Source: Tenacibaculum sp. M341 (GTDB taxonomy: Bacteria; Bacteroidota; Bacteroidia; Flavobacteriales; Flavobacteriaceae). Taken from it: 64,000 bases of DNA. Both the position numbers and the translations under genes were made by a program. How positions within the stretch are numbered: the first letter of the stretch is position 1; each line of letters begins with the position of its first letter. The notes beneath the pieces are model-generated. The model had not been told where the DNA came from. It saw nothing but the letters and a program-made list of their open reading frames with translations, and searched no databases. The DNA lies in NCBI RefSeq assembly GCF_004337695.1, contig NZ_SJXJ01000008.1:1-64000 (forward strand), written 5' to 3'. Of the stretch, positions 17,062-24,993 are shown piece by piece.

Positions 17062-17673
17062 ATGGGCACTTTTTTAAACGGAATTAAAACGAAGTTTTCT
17101 AAAATAGATGAACTAAAACATAGAATTCATCATTCAGATTTTGATTATATAGAGTTAACTGAGCATGCCGCTTCGGAAGAGCTTAGTTTAAATATAAGAA
17201 CATCAAAGTTGATAATTTATAGTAGCTCAATAGAGTATGCAACGAAGTGTTTTTCAGTAACAGAGAAAAGGTTTTACAATACATTTTTTTATCATTTATT
17301 CTGGACTACTTTTGATGAAGATGACGAAATATTTATTGATAAAAACAAGTATTCACAAAATGATTTTAATGACGATTTAGGTTGGTTAAAAATAGATAAA
17401 GAGGCATATTGGAAAGCTTTTGAGGTACATACACTAAAAAATATTATCTGCGATTTTGATAATGTAGATTTTAAGTTAATTCAAAAAGGATATGAAAAAG
17501 CTAGGTTAAAATTTGAACAAGAATTCATAGGACTACCAGATTTTAATTCAGAGAAATATCAGCAAGAAACCAAAGAAATATTCATAGCTTTTAGAACTAT
17601 TACGTTAGAAATGATTGAGCTTTACAAAGGCTGTGTAAAAGAAAACAAAGATTTAATATTGGAGTTTGTGTAA
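17062..17673 (+). CDS. hypothetical soluble protein
   Basis: A 203-residue protein without signal peptide or membrane helix; no family is recognised. It is rich in Phe, Tyr, Asp, Glu and Lys, with a helical C-terminal half (YEKARLKFEQEFIGLPDF; IFIAFRTITLEMIELYKG) and an acidic central patch (DEDDEIFIDKN). It starts 48 bp after the cupin gene and belongs to the accessory stretch between hemW and the cyclase gene. Size and acidity would fit an immunity or antitoxin protein, but nothing adjacent is an evident toxin, so this is not claimed. Confidence 0.6.
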   Translation: MGTFLNGIKTKFSKIDELKHRIHHSDFDYIELTEHAASEELSLNIRTSKLIIYSSSIEYATKCFSVTEKRFYNTFFYHLFWTTFDEDDEIFIDKNKYSQNDFNDDLGWLKIDKEAYWKAFEVHTLKNIICDFDNVDFKLIQKGYEKARLKFEQEFIGLPDFNSEKYQQETKEIFIAFRTITLEMIELYKGCVKENKDLILEFV

Positions 17674-17734
17674 AAGTATTAGGTAACAAAAAGCTAATTG
17701 ATCAGTCTTAAATATGAACTACACATTATAATTT

Positions 17735-19210
17735 ATGAAAAAATACGCTATTCTATTACTACTTTTAACATCCTATTTAATCAATGCACAAGTCGGTAAA
17801 AAAACTAAATTATACAAAACAATCATGGCTAAAGATAGTTTGTTGTTTAATGTAGGTTTTAATACTTGCGATATTAGTCAATTTGAAAACCTATACAGTG
17901 AAGATTTTGAGTTTTTTCATGATAAAGATAGTATTTCAAATAAAAAACAGTTTTTGTTAAATCTTAAAAAAGGACTTTGTGGGACTTCTGGAGAGTATCA
18001 ATCACGAAGAGAATTAGTAAAAGGAAGTACTAAAATATACCCTTTATTTAAAAAGGGAAAAACTTATGGAGCTATTCAAATAGGAGTTCATAACTTTTAC
18101 GAAACAATTGGAAAGCAAAATGAAAAATTTGCAAGTTCAGCCGATTTTACGCACGTTTGGATACTTATTAATGGGGATTGGAAGTTGAAACGTAGTTTGA
18201 GTTATAATCACAAGAAAGAGTTATTACAACAAGATTTTAGTGTGGATAATACAAATGAATTTATAAGTTGGCTGAAGGAGAATAATGTGCCTACTCTTGG
18301 AATCGGTGTTATTAATAAAGGGAAACTTCAAGAGATTAAAGTTTTAGGGAATTTGAAATCAGATGAAAAAGCACCGTATAATACTATTTTTAATGTAGCT
18401 TCTTTAACTAAACCAGTAACAGCAATAGTTGCTTTAAAATTGATTAGTTTGAATAAATGGAGTTTAGATGAACCTATTTATAGATATTGGATTGATCCGG
18501 ATTTGGAAAATGATAAAAGAGTAAAGTTATTAACTACAAGACATGTTTTAAGTCATCAAACAGGATTTCCTAATTGGAGAAAGAAAAAATTGAGTTTTAA
18601 GTTTACTCCAGGAACTCAATATGGTTATTCAGGGGAAGGGTTTGAGTTTTTACGAAGAGCTTTAGAAAAGAAGTTTAATAAAACTTTAAATCAGTTAGCT
18701 ACAGAACTTATTTTTGAACCATTAAAAATGAATGATACGTCTTATTTTTGGGATGATGACAAAATAGAAGAAGGTAGGGTGGCTTTAGAATTTGATAAGG
18801 AAGGAAACAACTATGAAAGGATAAAAAGGAGAACAGAAAATGGTGCAGATGATTTACTAACAACGATTGAAGATTATAGTAAGTTTTTGATTAGTGTAAT
18901 GAATGGTGATGGTTTTTCAGAAAAAGTTTTTAAAGAAATACAACGTAAACAAGTAGCAAGTAAAAATGGTAAGCATTTTGGACTTGGATTTGAAAGGTAT
19001 GATTTTAAAGATGGGAATTTTGCCTTATCTCATGGAGGAGCTGATAAAGGAGTACAAACGATAGTGTTTATTTTTCCAAAAACAAAACAAGGAATTTTAA
19101 TTTTTACTAATGTAGATGATGGTTATAAAGTATATGAAAAATTATTATCACATTATTTAGGTAATTATGGTAAAGAAATATTTGATATTGAAATGGGGAA
19201 AAATAAATAA
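17735..19210 (+). CDS. exported serine hydrolase (class C beta-lactamase/DD-peptidase fold) with NTF2-like domain
   Basis: A 491-residue exported protein (signal MKKYAILLLLLTSYLINAQ). Residues of about 25-170 form an NTF2-like DUF4440-type domain (FNTCDISQFENLYSEDFEFFHDK ... WILINGDWKLKRSLSYNHK). Residues of about 180-485 form the serine beta-lactamase-like domain. Here SLTK (Ser223, Lys226) is the catalytic S-x-x-K, YGYSGEGFEF supplies the Tyr of the Y-x-N/S element, and HGGADKG is the H-x-G equivalent of K-T-G. It is probably a periplasmic esterase or peptidase rather than a resistance enzyme; the substrate is unknown. Fusion of DUF4440 to this hydrolase fold is known in Bacteroidetes. Confidence 0.88.
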   Translation: MKKYAILLLLLTSYLINAQVGKKTKLYKTIMAKDSLLFNVGFNTCDISQFENLYSEDFEFFHDKDSISNKKQFLLNLKKGLCGTSGEYQSRRELVKGSTKIYPLFKKGKTYGAIQIGVHNFYETIGKQNEKFASSADFTHVWILINGDWKLKRSLSYNHKKELLQQDFSVDNTNEFISWLKENNVPTLGIGVINKGKLQEIKVLGNLKSDEKAPYNTIFNVASLTKPVTAIVALKLISLNKWSLDEPIYRYWIDPDLENDKRVKLLTTRHVLSHQTGFPNWRKKKLSFKFTPGTQYGYSGEGFEFLRRALEKKFNKTLNQLATELIFEPLKMNDTSYFWDDDKIEEGRVALEFDKEGNNYERIKRRTENGADDLLTTIEDYSKFLISVMNGDGFSEKVFKEIQRKQVASKNGKHFGLGFERYDFKDGNFALSHGGADKGVQTIVFIFPKTKQGILIFTNVDDGYKVYEKLLSHYLGNYGKEIFDIEMGKNK

Positions 19211-19222
19211 GTTTTGATAAAA

Positions 19223-19738
19223 ATGCGCGAAAAAATAAACTTGTATTTGAGTGAAATGCAAGAAGAATCTACAAACTCAGGAGGTCATTATCATTTCTCA
19301 AAATTAGATTTACCAGAAGGAGAAAATTTAGCTAATAGGTTAAAGAGTTATTTGTTAAAAATTGAAGCCTATAAAAATCCGTATGTAAAAACAGAAAAAG
19401 GAAACACAATAGTAGCATCTAGAAATGTAGAAAATTTAAAGCTAGTTTTAGTATTTGATTTTAAGATTTTTATAGAACAAAAGTTAGCGTATTGGAGTAA
19501 ACACAGAACTAGTTTAGATGATAGAGATGAGCTTACACAATTATATTTTGGAAAAGAACAATTGTTTAAAAGGTCTATTTACGATTTTTTAAACAAGGTG
19601 GATAATTTAAATATATACGAACTAAAAGGTATTGATACATATTTTGTTGATAAAATAGGGGGAGACATGGTTGGAGATGACATTATTTTTGAAATTGAGA
19701 ATGCTGTATATGTACTTCATTTTGGATGGAGTTCTTAA
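19223..19738 (+). CDS. hypothetical soluble protein
   Basis: 171 residues from the ATG at 19223; the TTG at 19214 is only 3 bp past the previous stop and adds three residues. No family is recognised and no export signal is seen. The N-terminal half is polar and helical (FSKLDLPEGENLANRLKSYLLKIEAY), the second half strand-rich (LKLVLVFDFKIFIEQKLAYW; DIIFEIENAVYVLHFGWSS). The short spacing to the hydrolase gene upstream and the 108-residue gene downstream (12 bp) suggests one transcript. Confidence 0.6.
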   Translation: MREKINLYLSEMQEESTNSGGHYHFSKLDLPEGENLANRLKSYLLKIEAYKNPYVKTEKGNTIVASRNVENLKLVLVFDFKIFIEQKLAYWSKHRTSLDDRDELTQLYFGKEQLFKRSIYDFLNKVDNLNIYELKGIDTYFVDKIGGDMVGDDIIFEIENAVYVLHFGWSS

Positions 19739-19750
19739 AAACGAATAATT

Positions 19751-20077
19751 ATGGTAAATCAAGAAAGGTTAATGACTATTGAATCTGATAGAGACAGTGT
19801 TTGTGCCGGTGATGATATGTCTAGGCACAATGTGTTTTCTGAGTTTTCAGAAGATACAACGATTGAAAATATGATGACTGAATTAATGAAAATTCATACA
19901 ATTGGTTCAACTTGGGCAGTTTGGGCAGGAACCTATACTAATTATAAGTGCATAAGGGATAGAAAAGGTAATTGGTTGATTGATGAGAAAACACGAATTA
20001 AGGATTTTTTTCAGGATATTGAGAAATTTGTGTTTTTTGATAAAGAATTTATGGGAAGTATTCGCTGCGAAAAATAA
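19751..20077 (+). CDS. small hypothetical protein
   Basis: A 108-residue soluble protein of unknown family. It starts 12 bp after the previous gene. The N-terminal part is acidic (ESDRDSVCAGDDMSRHNVF). The middle contains STWAVWAGTYTNYKCIRDRKG and the C-terminus is DIEKFVFFDKEFMGSIRCEK. Pairing with the 171-residue protein immediately upstream is likely from the spacing; function cannot be inferred. Confidence 0.55.
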   Translation: MVNQERLMTIESDRDSVCAGDDMSRHNVFSEFSEDTTIENMMTELMKIHTIGSTWAVWAGTYTNYKCIRDRKGNWLIDEKTRIKDFFQDIEKFVFFDKEFMGSIRCEK

Positions 20078-20085
20078 AATTTCAA

Positions 20086-20124
20086 TAGATTTGAATAAGA
20101 CAGTTCACACGATAATATTGTGAG
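20086..20124 (+). promoter_or_regulatory. putative promoter -7 box and small dyad upstream of the cyclase gene
   Basis: TAGATTTG at 20086-20093 matches the Bacteroidetes -7 consensus TAnnTTTG and would start a transcript near 20100, some 48 nt before the cyclase ATG. TCACA (20105-20109) and TGTGA (20119-20123) form a small dyad just after it. No good -33 TTTG was found at the right distance, so confidence is modest. Confidence 0.35.
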
Positions 20125-20147
20125 AATCTTTACCATATATTGGAAAA

Positions 20148-20900
20148 ATGAAAGCAGAAATTACATACAAATCAGAAAAATACACCATAGACTTATCCAA
20201 ACCCTTAGATATTTCCATTCCTATTGATGTAGCAAAACAGAATGTAAATGCTTGGTATATTGATGATCCTAAAATATTTCCGGTTGCAGATGGAGATTGG
20301 ATAGGAAACGTTGCACAAGGTGCAGATGTCAATTTTAATAATATTCATTTCAATCCGCATTCACACATAACACATACAGAGTGTGCTGGTCACATTACTA
20401 AAAAAATACATTCAGTAAATGAAAATTTAGCTCAATTCTTCTTTTTAGCAGAAGTTGTAACTATAGCTCCTGAAAGTTTAAATGATGATTTAGTAATTTC
20501 TAAAAAACAACTACAATCAGCATTGAAAAATAAAAAAGTAGACGCAGTAGTAATAAGAACGTTACCAAATTTTGAAGATAAAAGATCAAGGCGATATTCT
20601 AATACCAATCCGCCTTATTTATTGGAAGAGGCAGCAATCTTTTTAAGAGAAATGGGCGTAAACCATTTATTAATAGATTTACCTTCTGTAGATAGAGAGC
20701 GAGATGAAGGTAAATTATTAGCTCATAATGCTTTTTGGAATACAAGTGGTAAACTACGATTAAACGCTACCATCACAGAATTTATTTATGTAGATAATTC
20801 TATAGAAGACGGTATTTATTTTTTGAATTTAATGATTGCTCCTTTCGAGAATGATGCTACACCAAGTAAACCAGTATTGTATAGCTTATTAAAAGATTAA
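20148..20900 (+). CDS. cyclase family protein (kynurenine formamidase-like)
   Basis: A 250-residue metal-dependent hydrolase of the cyclase family (Pfam PF04199). The metal site motif is present as NPHSHITHTECAGHI (about residues 68-82), corresponding to the H-x-x-T-H-x-(D/E)-x-x-x-H pattern. A second conserved region reads LLIDLPSVDRERDEGKLLAHNAFW. Relatives include kynurenine formamidase and polyketide cyclase-like enzymes; the substrate here is not known. Its stop codon overlaps, tail to tail, the stop of the minus-strand arrestin-like gene by 4 nt, so no terminator can lie between them. Confidence 0.9.
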   Translation: MKAEITYKSEKYTIDLSKPLDISIPIDVAKQNVNAWYIDDPKIFPVADGDWIGNVAQGADVNFNNIHFNPHSHITHTECAGHITKKIHSVNENLAQFFFLAEVVTIAPESLNDDLVISKKQLQSALKNKKVDAVVIRTLPNFEDKRSRRYSNTNPPYLLEEAAIFLREMGVNHLLIDLPSVDRERDEGKLLAHNAFWNTSGKLRLNATITEFIYVDNSIEDGIYFLNLMIAPFENDATPSKPVLYSLLKD

Positions 20901-21892
20901 TCCAATAGCAAACTACAAGTTAAAGATTCATCTACACCATTAGAATTAGTTGCTTCAATAGTTAGTACCCATTCAATAGAAACATTTTTGTATTTAAAAG
21001 GATATAAGTTTTTATTATCAGGGAAGTCAAATTCAATAGATGCGTTTTCAAGTTTCGTTAATTTTTGTTTAGGAGATTTATATAATGTTTCAATATGAGT
21101 GTAATCAGAAGTTCCTCTAGTGTCAACTACTTTTTCGTTTATTTTGTAATAAACTATAACATTATTTAGTTTAATTTTTTTTTGAGTATTTATTTCACAA
21201 GAAAATCCATTTTCTTTTTCGAATGTATTTAAAAATACATCGCCCATGCTATTTTCTTTACTTTTTTGCATAATTACAAACAGTAATCCTCCTGGAATGA
21301 GGATAAAGAAGATATGAGCAAAGTTTGGAGTAAATTTAAAAATAGCATACAGTATTAAATAAATAATACCAATAATAAAAAAAGAGCTAAAAAAAGTGGT
21401 AGAATTTGCTTTAAGTAATAACTGTGTTTTTTGTGCTATAATTTTATAGGTTTTAGGTGTAGTAGGTTTGTTAAAACTGTAGGTTGGGGTGATTATTGAC
21501 TTGTCTGTTGATAGAAGAGATTTTATTTTAGAAAAAGCACTTGTGTTTAACTTGTCTAAATCATTTTCATTTACATAAAAAATAGCTCCACATTTATATG
21601 AAATATTAGCACTTTTACCTTCGTAAGCATCAATCGTATTTTCAGGTAATTCAAACGTAAAAGGAATTATTTGAGTTCCTTTTGTTAAGTTTAGTTGTTG
21701 GGTTTCAATATTAAATGTTACAAGTTTTTCTTTGAAACTGTTCATTTTTCCACGCCCTTCTAAATCAACAAAACCTTTAATAAGATCTATTGTTAAATCT
21801 TCTGAAGAGGTTATGGTTAAATTACCTTCATAGAAGTTTTTTTGTGTAGACTTTTCTACTTCAATATTGTATGTTAAAACAGCGTTTCCCAT
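20897..21892 (-). CDS. arrestin-like membrane protein, paralogue 2 of the ATPase operon
   Basis: A 331-residue protein built as N-terminal beta domain, two-helix membrane hairpin, C-terminal beta domain. Residues 1-120 read like an arrestin/Spo0M-type beta sandwich (FYEGNLTITSSEDL, VDLEGRGKM, QIIPFTFELPENTI, YEGKSANISYKC, ENDLDKL). Hydrophobic helices lie at about 168-187 and 190-208. The C-terminal part (about 215-331) has VVDTRGTS, LYKSP, IEFDFPDNKNLYPFKYKNVSIEW. It is the same length as, and clearly paralogous to, the next gene upstream (21906-22901): shared G-R-G/A-R-G-R-M, PF-x-F-x-L-x-E, YxGKxA, ENDLDKL and VVDxRGTS motifs. It is third and last in the operon. No described system is recognised. 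Confidence 0.75.
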   Translation of the reverse strand: MGNAVLTYNIEVEKSTQKNFYEGNLTITSSEDLTIDLIKGFVDLEGRGKMNSFKEKLVTFNIETQQLNLTKGTQIIPFTFELPENTIDAYEGKSANISYKCGAIFYVNENDLDKLNTSAFSKIKSLLSTDKSIITPTYSFNKPTTPKTYKIIAQKTQLLLKANSTTFFSSFFIIGIIYLILYAIFKFTPNFAHIFFILIPGGLLFVIMQKSKENSMGDVFLNTFEKENGFSCEINTQKKIKLNNVIVYYKINEKVVDTRGTSDYTHIETLYKSPKQKLTKLENASIEFDFPDNKNLYPFKYKNVSIEWVLTIEATNSNGVDESLTCSLLLD

Positions 21893-21905
21893 TTATAAGT
21901 TATAT

Positions 21906-22901
21906 TTAAACATAGTAAACGTTAATACCACAAGTCATTTTTTCTTTCATACCATTATGTGTCCCGGTAATAACAACTTGCCAATAAATAGAAACATCTT
22001 CAAACTTTAAACTAGGCAATACTTTTTTTTCAGGAAAAGGAAATCGAACTTCGGAACTACCTTTACTTTTTAAATTTGTTATTGGAGATGTGTATATAGA
22101 TGATGTATAGGTTTTAGAAGAAGTTCCTCTTCTGTCTACTACTTCTTCAACAATTTGATAGTACATTTTAGCTTGTTTTAAGCTAAAGTTTTTGGCTGGT
22201 TTTACCATACAAATAAAGCCATCACCATCATTAACTGTTTGTAAAGAAATTTGACCTATTTTTTTAGAGTTAATTTTAAAGTTTATAATAGTTGCTATAA
22301 TCATAGCAATTATTAATATAAGAATATGTACATCATGAAACTCAAACAGAGAAGAAAATAACATTCCAATATAGCCTCCTCCAACAATTAGTAGTGGTAT
22401 TAATACGTTTGAAAAGCTAAAAGATAGTTTAAAAGGTTGGTGCTTTTCTGAAAGGTCAAATTGCTGTTTGGAGCTAACTCTATCAAAATATGTAGAGAAA
22501 GTAGAAGAATAATCAGAAGTAAAAAAAGATTTTACACGAGTAAAAACTCCTCTGTCTAATTTATCTAAATCATTTTCATCTACATGTACCTTAATTTCAC
22601 AGTTATAATAAAAACTAGCATTTTTACCTGAATAGGTTTCTAAATTACTTTCTTCTAATTTAAAATTAAAAGGAATTTCAAGAGTTTCATTTTGTGAAAT
22701 TCTTTTGTTTGTGTCAATTTTAAAACTTAACAATCTTCTTTTTATACTAGACATTCTACCTCTGGCTTCAAAAGAAATAGCAGCATCTATCGTATCAAAA
22801 TTCAATGTCTCTTTAGAATGAAGTTTTAGTATTCCTTCAAATTCATTGTCTGCATTGTTTTCAGATATGTGTATAGTTGCGTTTAGTATAGAATTGCTCA
22901 T
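21906..22901 (-). CDS. arrestin-like membrane protein, paralogue 1 of the ATPase operon
   Basis: A 331-residue paralogue of the following gene with the same architecture. An N-terminal arrestin-like sandwich (EFEGILKLHSKETL, ISFEARGRM, EIPFNFKLEESNLETYSGKNASFYYNC, ENDLDKL) is followed by a membrane hairpin (about 166-184 and 191-208) and a C-terminal sandwich (MYYQIVEEVVDRRGTSS, SIYTSP, RFPFPEKKVLPSLKFEDVSIYWQV). The start codon overlaps the stop of the ATPase gene as ATGA (22898-22901), so translation is coupled. The 13-bp gap to the next gene supports one operon. The two paralogues could form a heterodimer in the membrane with the ATPase docking on the cytoplasmic beta domains; this is inference. 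Confidence 0.75.
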   Translation of the reverse strand: MSNSILNATIHISENNADNEFEGILKLHSKETLNFDTIDAAISFEARGRMSSIKRRLLSFKIDTNKRISQNETLEIPFNFKLEESNLETYSGKNASFYYNCEIKVHVDENDLDKLDRGVFTRVKSFFTSDYSSTFSTYFDRVSSKQQFDLSEKHQPFKLSFSFSNVLIPLLIVGGGYIGMLFSSLFEFHDVHILILIIAMIIATIINFKINSKKIGQISLQTVNDGDGFICMVKPAKNFSLKQAKMYYQIVEEVVDRRGTSSKTYTSSIYTSPITNLKSKGSSEVRFPFPEKKVLPSLKFEDVSIYWQVVITGTHNGMKEKMTCGINVYYV

Positions 22902-23482
22902 TGATATTTTTCGTATAAATGGTTCATAATACCTCTGTAGTTATCGCCAAACTTTTTGATTAAATCAGAAGAGTCTTGGATAGAGAATAAGTCGTTATTC
23001 GTTAATTCAGATTTTGTAGCTAAAGTTAATCGTCTATTTAAAATAGCTGTTAAAGTCTCTGAATTAATACCTTTAAAAGAAAGTGAATAGTGATTTTTTT
23101 TAGCAATCATACTTTCAAGCTTTCTACTCCAGTGTGTGGTGTAAATAACAATTTTTTTATGTTTAAATAATTGAATTCTTTTTTTGAAGTTCAAATGATG
23201 AATACTGTCAACAAAAACAATCTCAGATTCATGCTCCATAATTTCAGAAAATTTAGAAGCATCATCCAATAGAAAAACAGGGTATTTATCTAATATCTGT
23301 TGAAGGTATAGTAAATGACTGGTTTTTCCTCGTCCTTGTTTTCCAATAAACTCAACAGAAAGTGCATTTGAACTTTCAATTTTAGATACAACAGTATCAA
23401 TATTAAAATTAGGTAAGATTGCTTTTTGAATGTCTTCATGAAAAACACCAGAGAAAGGATTGTAATGAAAATCTTTTTTCAA
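22898..23482 (-). CDS. small P-loop ATPase, first gene of the arrestin-like operon
   Basis: A 194-residue soluble protein with a P-loop NTPase core. Walker A is GKQGRGKT (residues 47-54) and Walker B is EIVFVD (87-92), with the core strand KKIVIYTTHW (109-118) as the likely sensor strand. The C-terminal 70 residues are helical (INSETLTAILNRRLTLATKSELT; DLIKKFGDNYRGIMNHLY), like the lid of an AAA+ or DnaA/Orc-type module. The MoxR or STAND groups are less likely given the size. The N-terminus (HYNPFSGVFHEDIQKAILPNF) resembles the N-linker of such ATPases. It heads a three-gene operon and shares an ATGA overlap with the first arrestin-like gene. Function is unknown. Confidence 0.8.
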   Translation of the reverse strand: MKKDFHYNPFSGVFHEDIQKAILPNFNIDTVVSKIESSNALSVEFIGKQGRGKTSHLLYLQQILDKYPVFLLDDASKFSEIMEHESEIVFVDSIHHLNFKKRIQLFKHKKIVIYTTHWSRKLESMIAKKNHYSLSFKGINSETLTAILNRRLTLATKSELTNNDLFSIQDSSDLIKKFGDNYRGIMNHLYEKYQ

Positions 23483-23499
23483 AAGCCTGAATTTTTAAA

Positions 23500-23530
23500 C
23501 AAAGTTATTAGAAATAAGTTTAAAAATCAA
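23500..23530 (-). promoter_or_regulatory. putative promoter of the ATPase/arrestin-like operon
   Basis: On the minus strand, TTG (23528-23530) and TAACTTTG (23500-23507) are separated by 20 bp, fitting the Bacteroidetes promoter layout TTTG-N19..21-TAnnTTTG. Transcription would start near 23493, giving a leader of about 11 nt before the ATG at 23482. Confidence 0.45.
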
Positions 23531-23555
23531 GTTTTAAGGAAGCTACAGGAATATG

Positions 23556-23984
23556 TTAAGATACAGTTTTCGGTTTTATGATACATAATAAACAGTACCC
23601 AAAGATTACACCTATAATTGAAAATATAACATCATTTATATCATAAACATTAGCACCTCCTAAATTGTGAACTTTAAATTCTTGAAGAATTGTGTAGGCA
23701 GCAGTTAAAAAGCAAGCAATAAAGTAGATGAATTGGTTATGCATATTCGCTTTTATTTTATGGTCTAATAATAAGAGTAATAATGAGAGTATAAGGACAC
23801 CTAAAAGAGCTTCACAAAAATTTGGGTATGATAACACAAAAACAGTGAGAGGTTTTGAAGTAAACTCTTTTAAAACATAAGGTCTAGCTATAAATTTCAC
23901 CAGAACAAAAGAAATAAGAGTTATGATTTGAATTTTTAAAAGTATGGATTGTTTTGTAATCAATAGAATTATTTTAACAAACAA
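23556..23984 (-). CDS. small membrane protein, VanZ-like
   Basis: A 142-residue protein with four hydrophobic helices (about 16-33, 50-72, 84-100, 115-136). The C-terminal arrangement, an acidic/Gln segment (ILQEFKVHN) then DINDVIFSIIGVIFGY, is like the conserved end of the VanZ-like family (D-x-x-D-x-x-x-N-x-x-G-x-x-x-G), though the Asn is absent. VanZ-like proteins are widespread membrane proteins, one of which affects teicoplanin resistance. No such role is claimed here. It is monocistronic. Confidence 0.6.
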   Translation of the reverse strand: MFVKIILLITKQSILLKIQIITLISFVLVKFIARPYVLKEFTSKPLTVFVLSYPNFCEALLGVLILSLLLLLLDHKIKANMHNQFIYFIACFLTAAYTILQEFKVHNLGGANVYDINDVIFSIIGVIFGYCLLCIIKPKTVS

Positions 23985-24053
23985 AAACTAGTTATTATTA
24001 ATAAATCTAATTTACCATTTTAAAACCATAAATGTTAAATTCTAAAATAAAGA

Positions 24054-24752
24054 TTATTCAACATAATCTTCACAGAAGTAACAATGATTTCCCCATTCTT
24101 CCGCTTCTTTTCTTTCTTGCTCAATAAAGTCCTTGTAAGTGAATGTTTTGTTTTTGTGTATGTCTTTGTTTTTTTCAAATAAATAATCACCATAATATTG
24201 AAATCCATCAGCAATTCTGTAGTTATATAACTCTTTATTATTCATATTTACCACATACAAATGACAAGAAACAAATGGACGTTTATTATAAGTCCCTGTA
24301 TGATTTGTTTCAAAGAAGTACGCCATTCCATCTTTTTCCCATATTCTATAGCTAAATTTTGAATTTCGATAGTAAAAATCGGTATGACCAAATTTTTTCT
24401 CAAGTAGTTTTTCGAACTGTAAAGTCTGTTCGGTTGTAGAAATATTAATTTCGTATTTATCAATAGTTTTATCTTCAATACTTTCACAAAATGAAACATA
24501 GTTTGCAACAAAAAAAGATTTTTTATTGCTGTTTAATGATCCGGCAATAGAAAGATCATCAAAATACATAATTTCAGAAGCTTTAGAATTATATAATACA
24601 TATCCTTTAAAGAATCGATCTTCTTTAAACGTTACATTTTTAGGTAAGCTATCTTTTAAAAAAGGAAATGAAACGCTGGCTATATCAAATTCTTTCTGTT
24701 TACATGAAAACAAAAAAATGAAAGAACTAAGAATAATAAGGTATTTGGTCAT
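24054..24752 (-). CDS. hypothetical lipoprotein
   Basis: A 232-residue predicted lipoprotein (signal MTKYLIILSSFIFLFSC, Cys17). The mature part is aromatic-rich and strand-rich, with no recognised domain. It ends in an acidic, cysteine-containing tail (EEWGNHCYFCEDYVE) in which C-Y-F-C could form a disulfide or metal site. It lies just downstream of a dispersed repeat element (24811-24938). Confidence 0.65.
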   Translation of the reverse strand: MTKYLIILSSFIFLFSCKQKEFDIASVSFPFLKDSLPKNVTFKEDRFFKGYVLYNSKASEIMYFDDLSIAGSLNSNKKSFFVANYVSFCESIEDKTIDKYEINISTTEQTLQFEKLLEKKFGHTDFYYRNSKFSYRIWEKDGMAYFFETNHTGTYNKRPFVSCHLYVVNMNNKELYNYRIADGFQYYGDYLFEKNKDIHKNKTFTYKDFIEQERKEAEEWGNHCYFCEDYVE

Positions 24753-24810
24753 TGGTTTAAGTTTTTTTTAAAATGATAAAAGCCGTTTTGCATTTAAAAA
24801 TTTAGGAAAT

Positions 24811-24938
24811 CCTAAATTGTCAGTTCGAGTGCTTTTGAGGTACGAAAAAAGTGTATCGAGAACTATTTTGAAGTTAAAATTCGTATTATCGATACAATTT
24901 TTCTTCATTTCATTTTGAAAAACCACTCGAATTGACAG
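24811..24938. repeat. dispersed element with terminal inverted repeats, copy B
   Basis: The second copy of the element at 8101-8210. The first 30 bp are identical (CCTAAATTGTCAGTTCGAGT...), then it is similar through the TATCGAGAACTATTTTG segment, with a diverged and longer right part. It ends CACTCGAATTGACAG, the inverted copy of TGTCAGTTCGAGTG. It lies between two small envelope-protein genes. Confidence 0.75.
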
Positions 24939-24993
24939 GTTTTTAACTCAAACGAATAACGGGGTAATCGATAATAAAGTTTATTAATGATCC

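Noticed and set aside
15879-20077. Toxin-immunity cluster among the small orphan genes
   Set aside because: Sizes would fit, but no toxin domain, PAAR, Rhs, LXG or other effector feature is visible, so the label cannot be supported.
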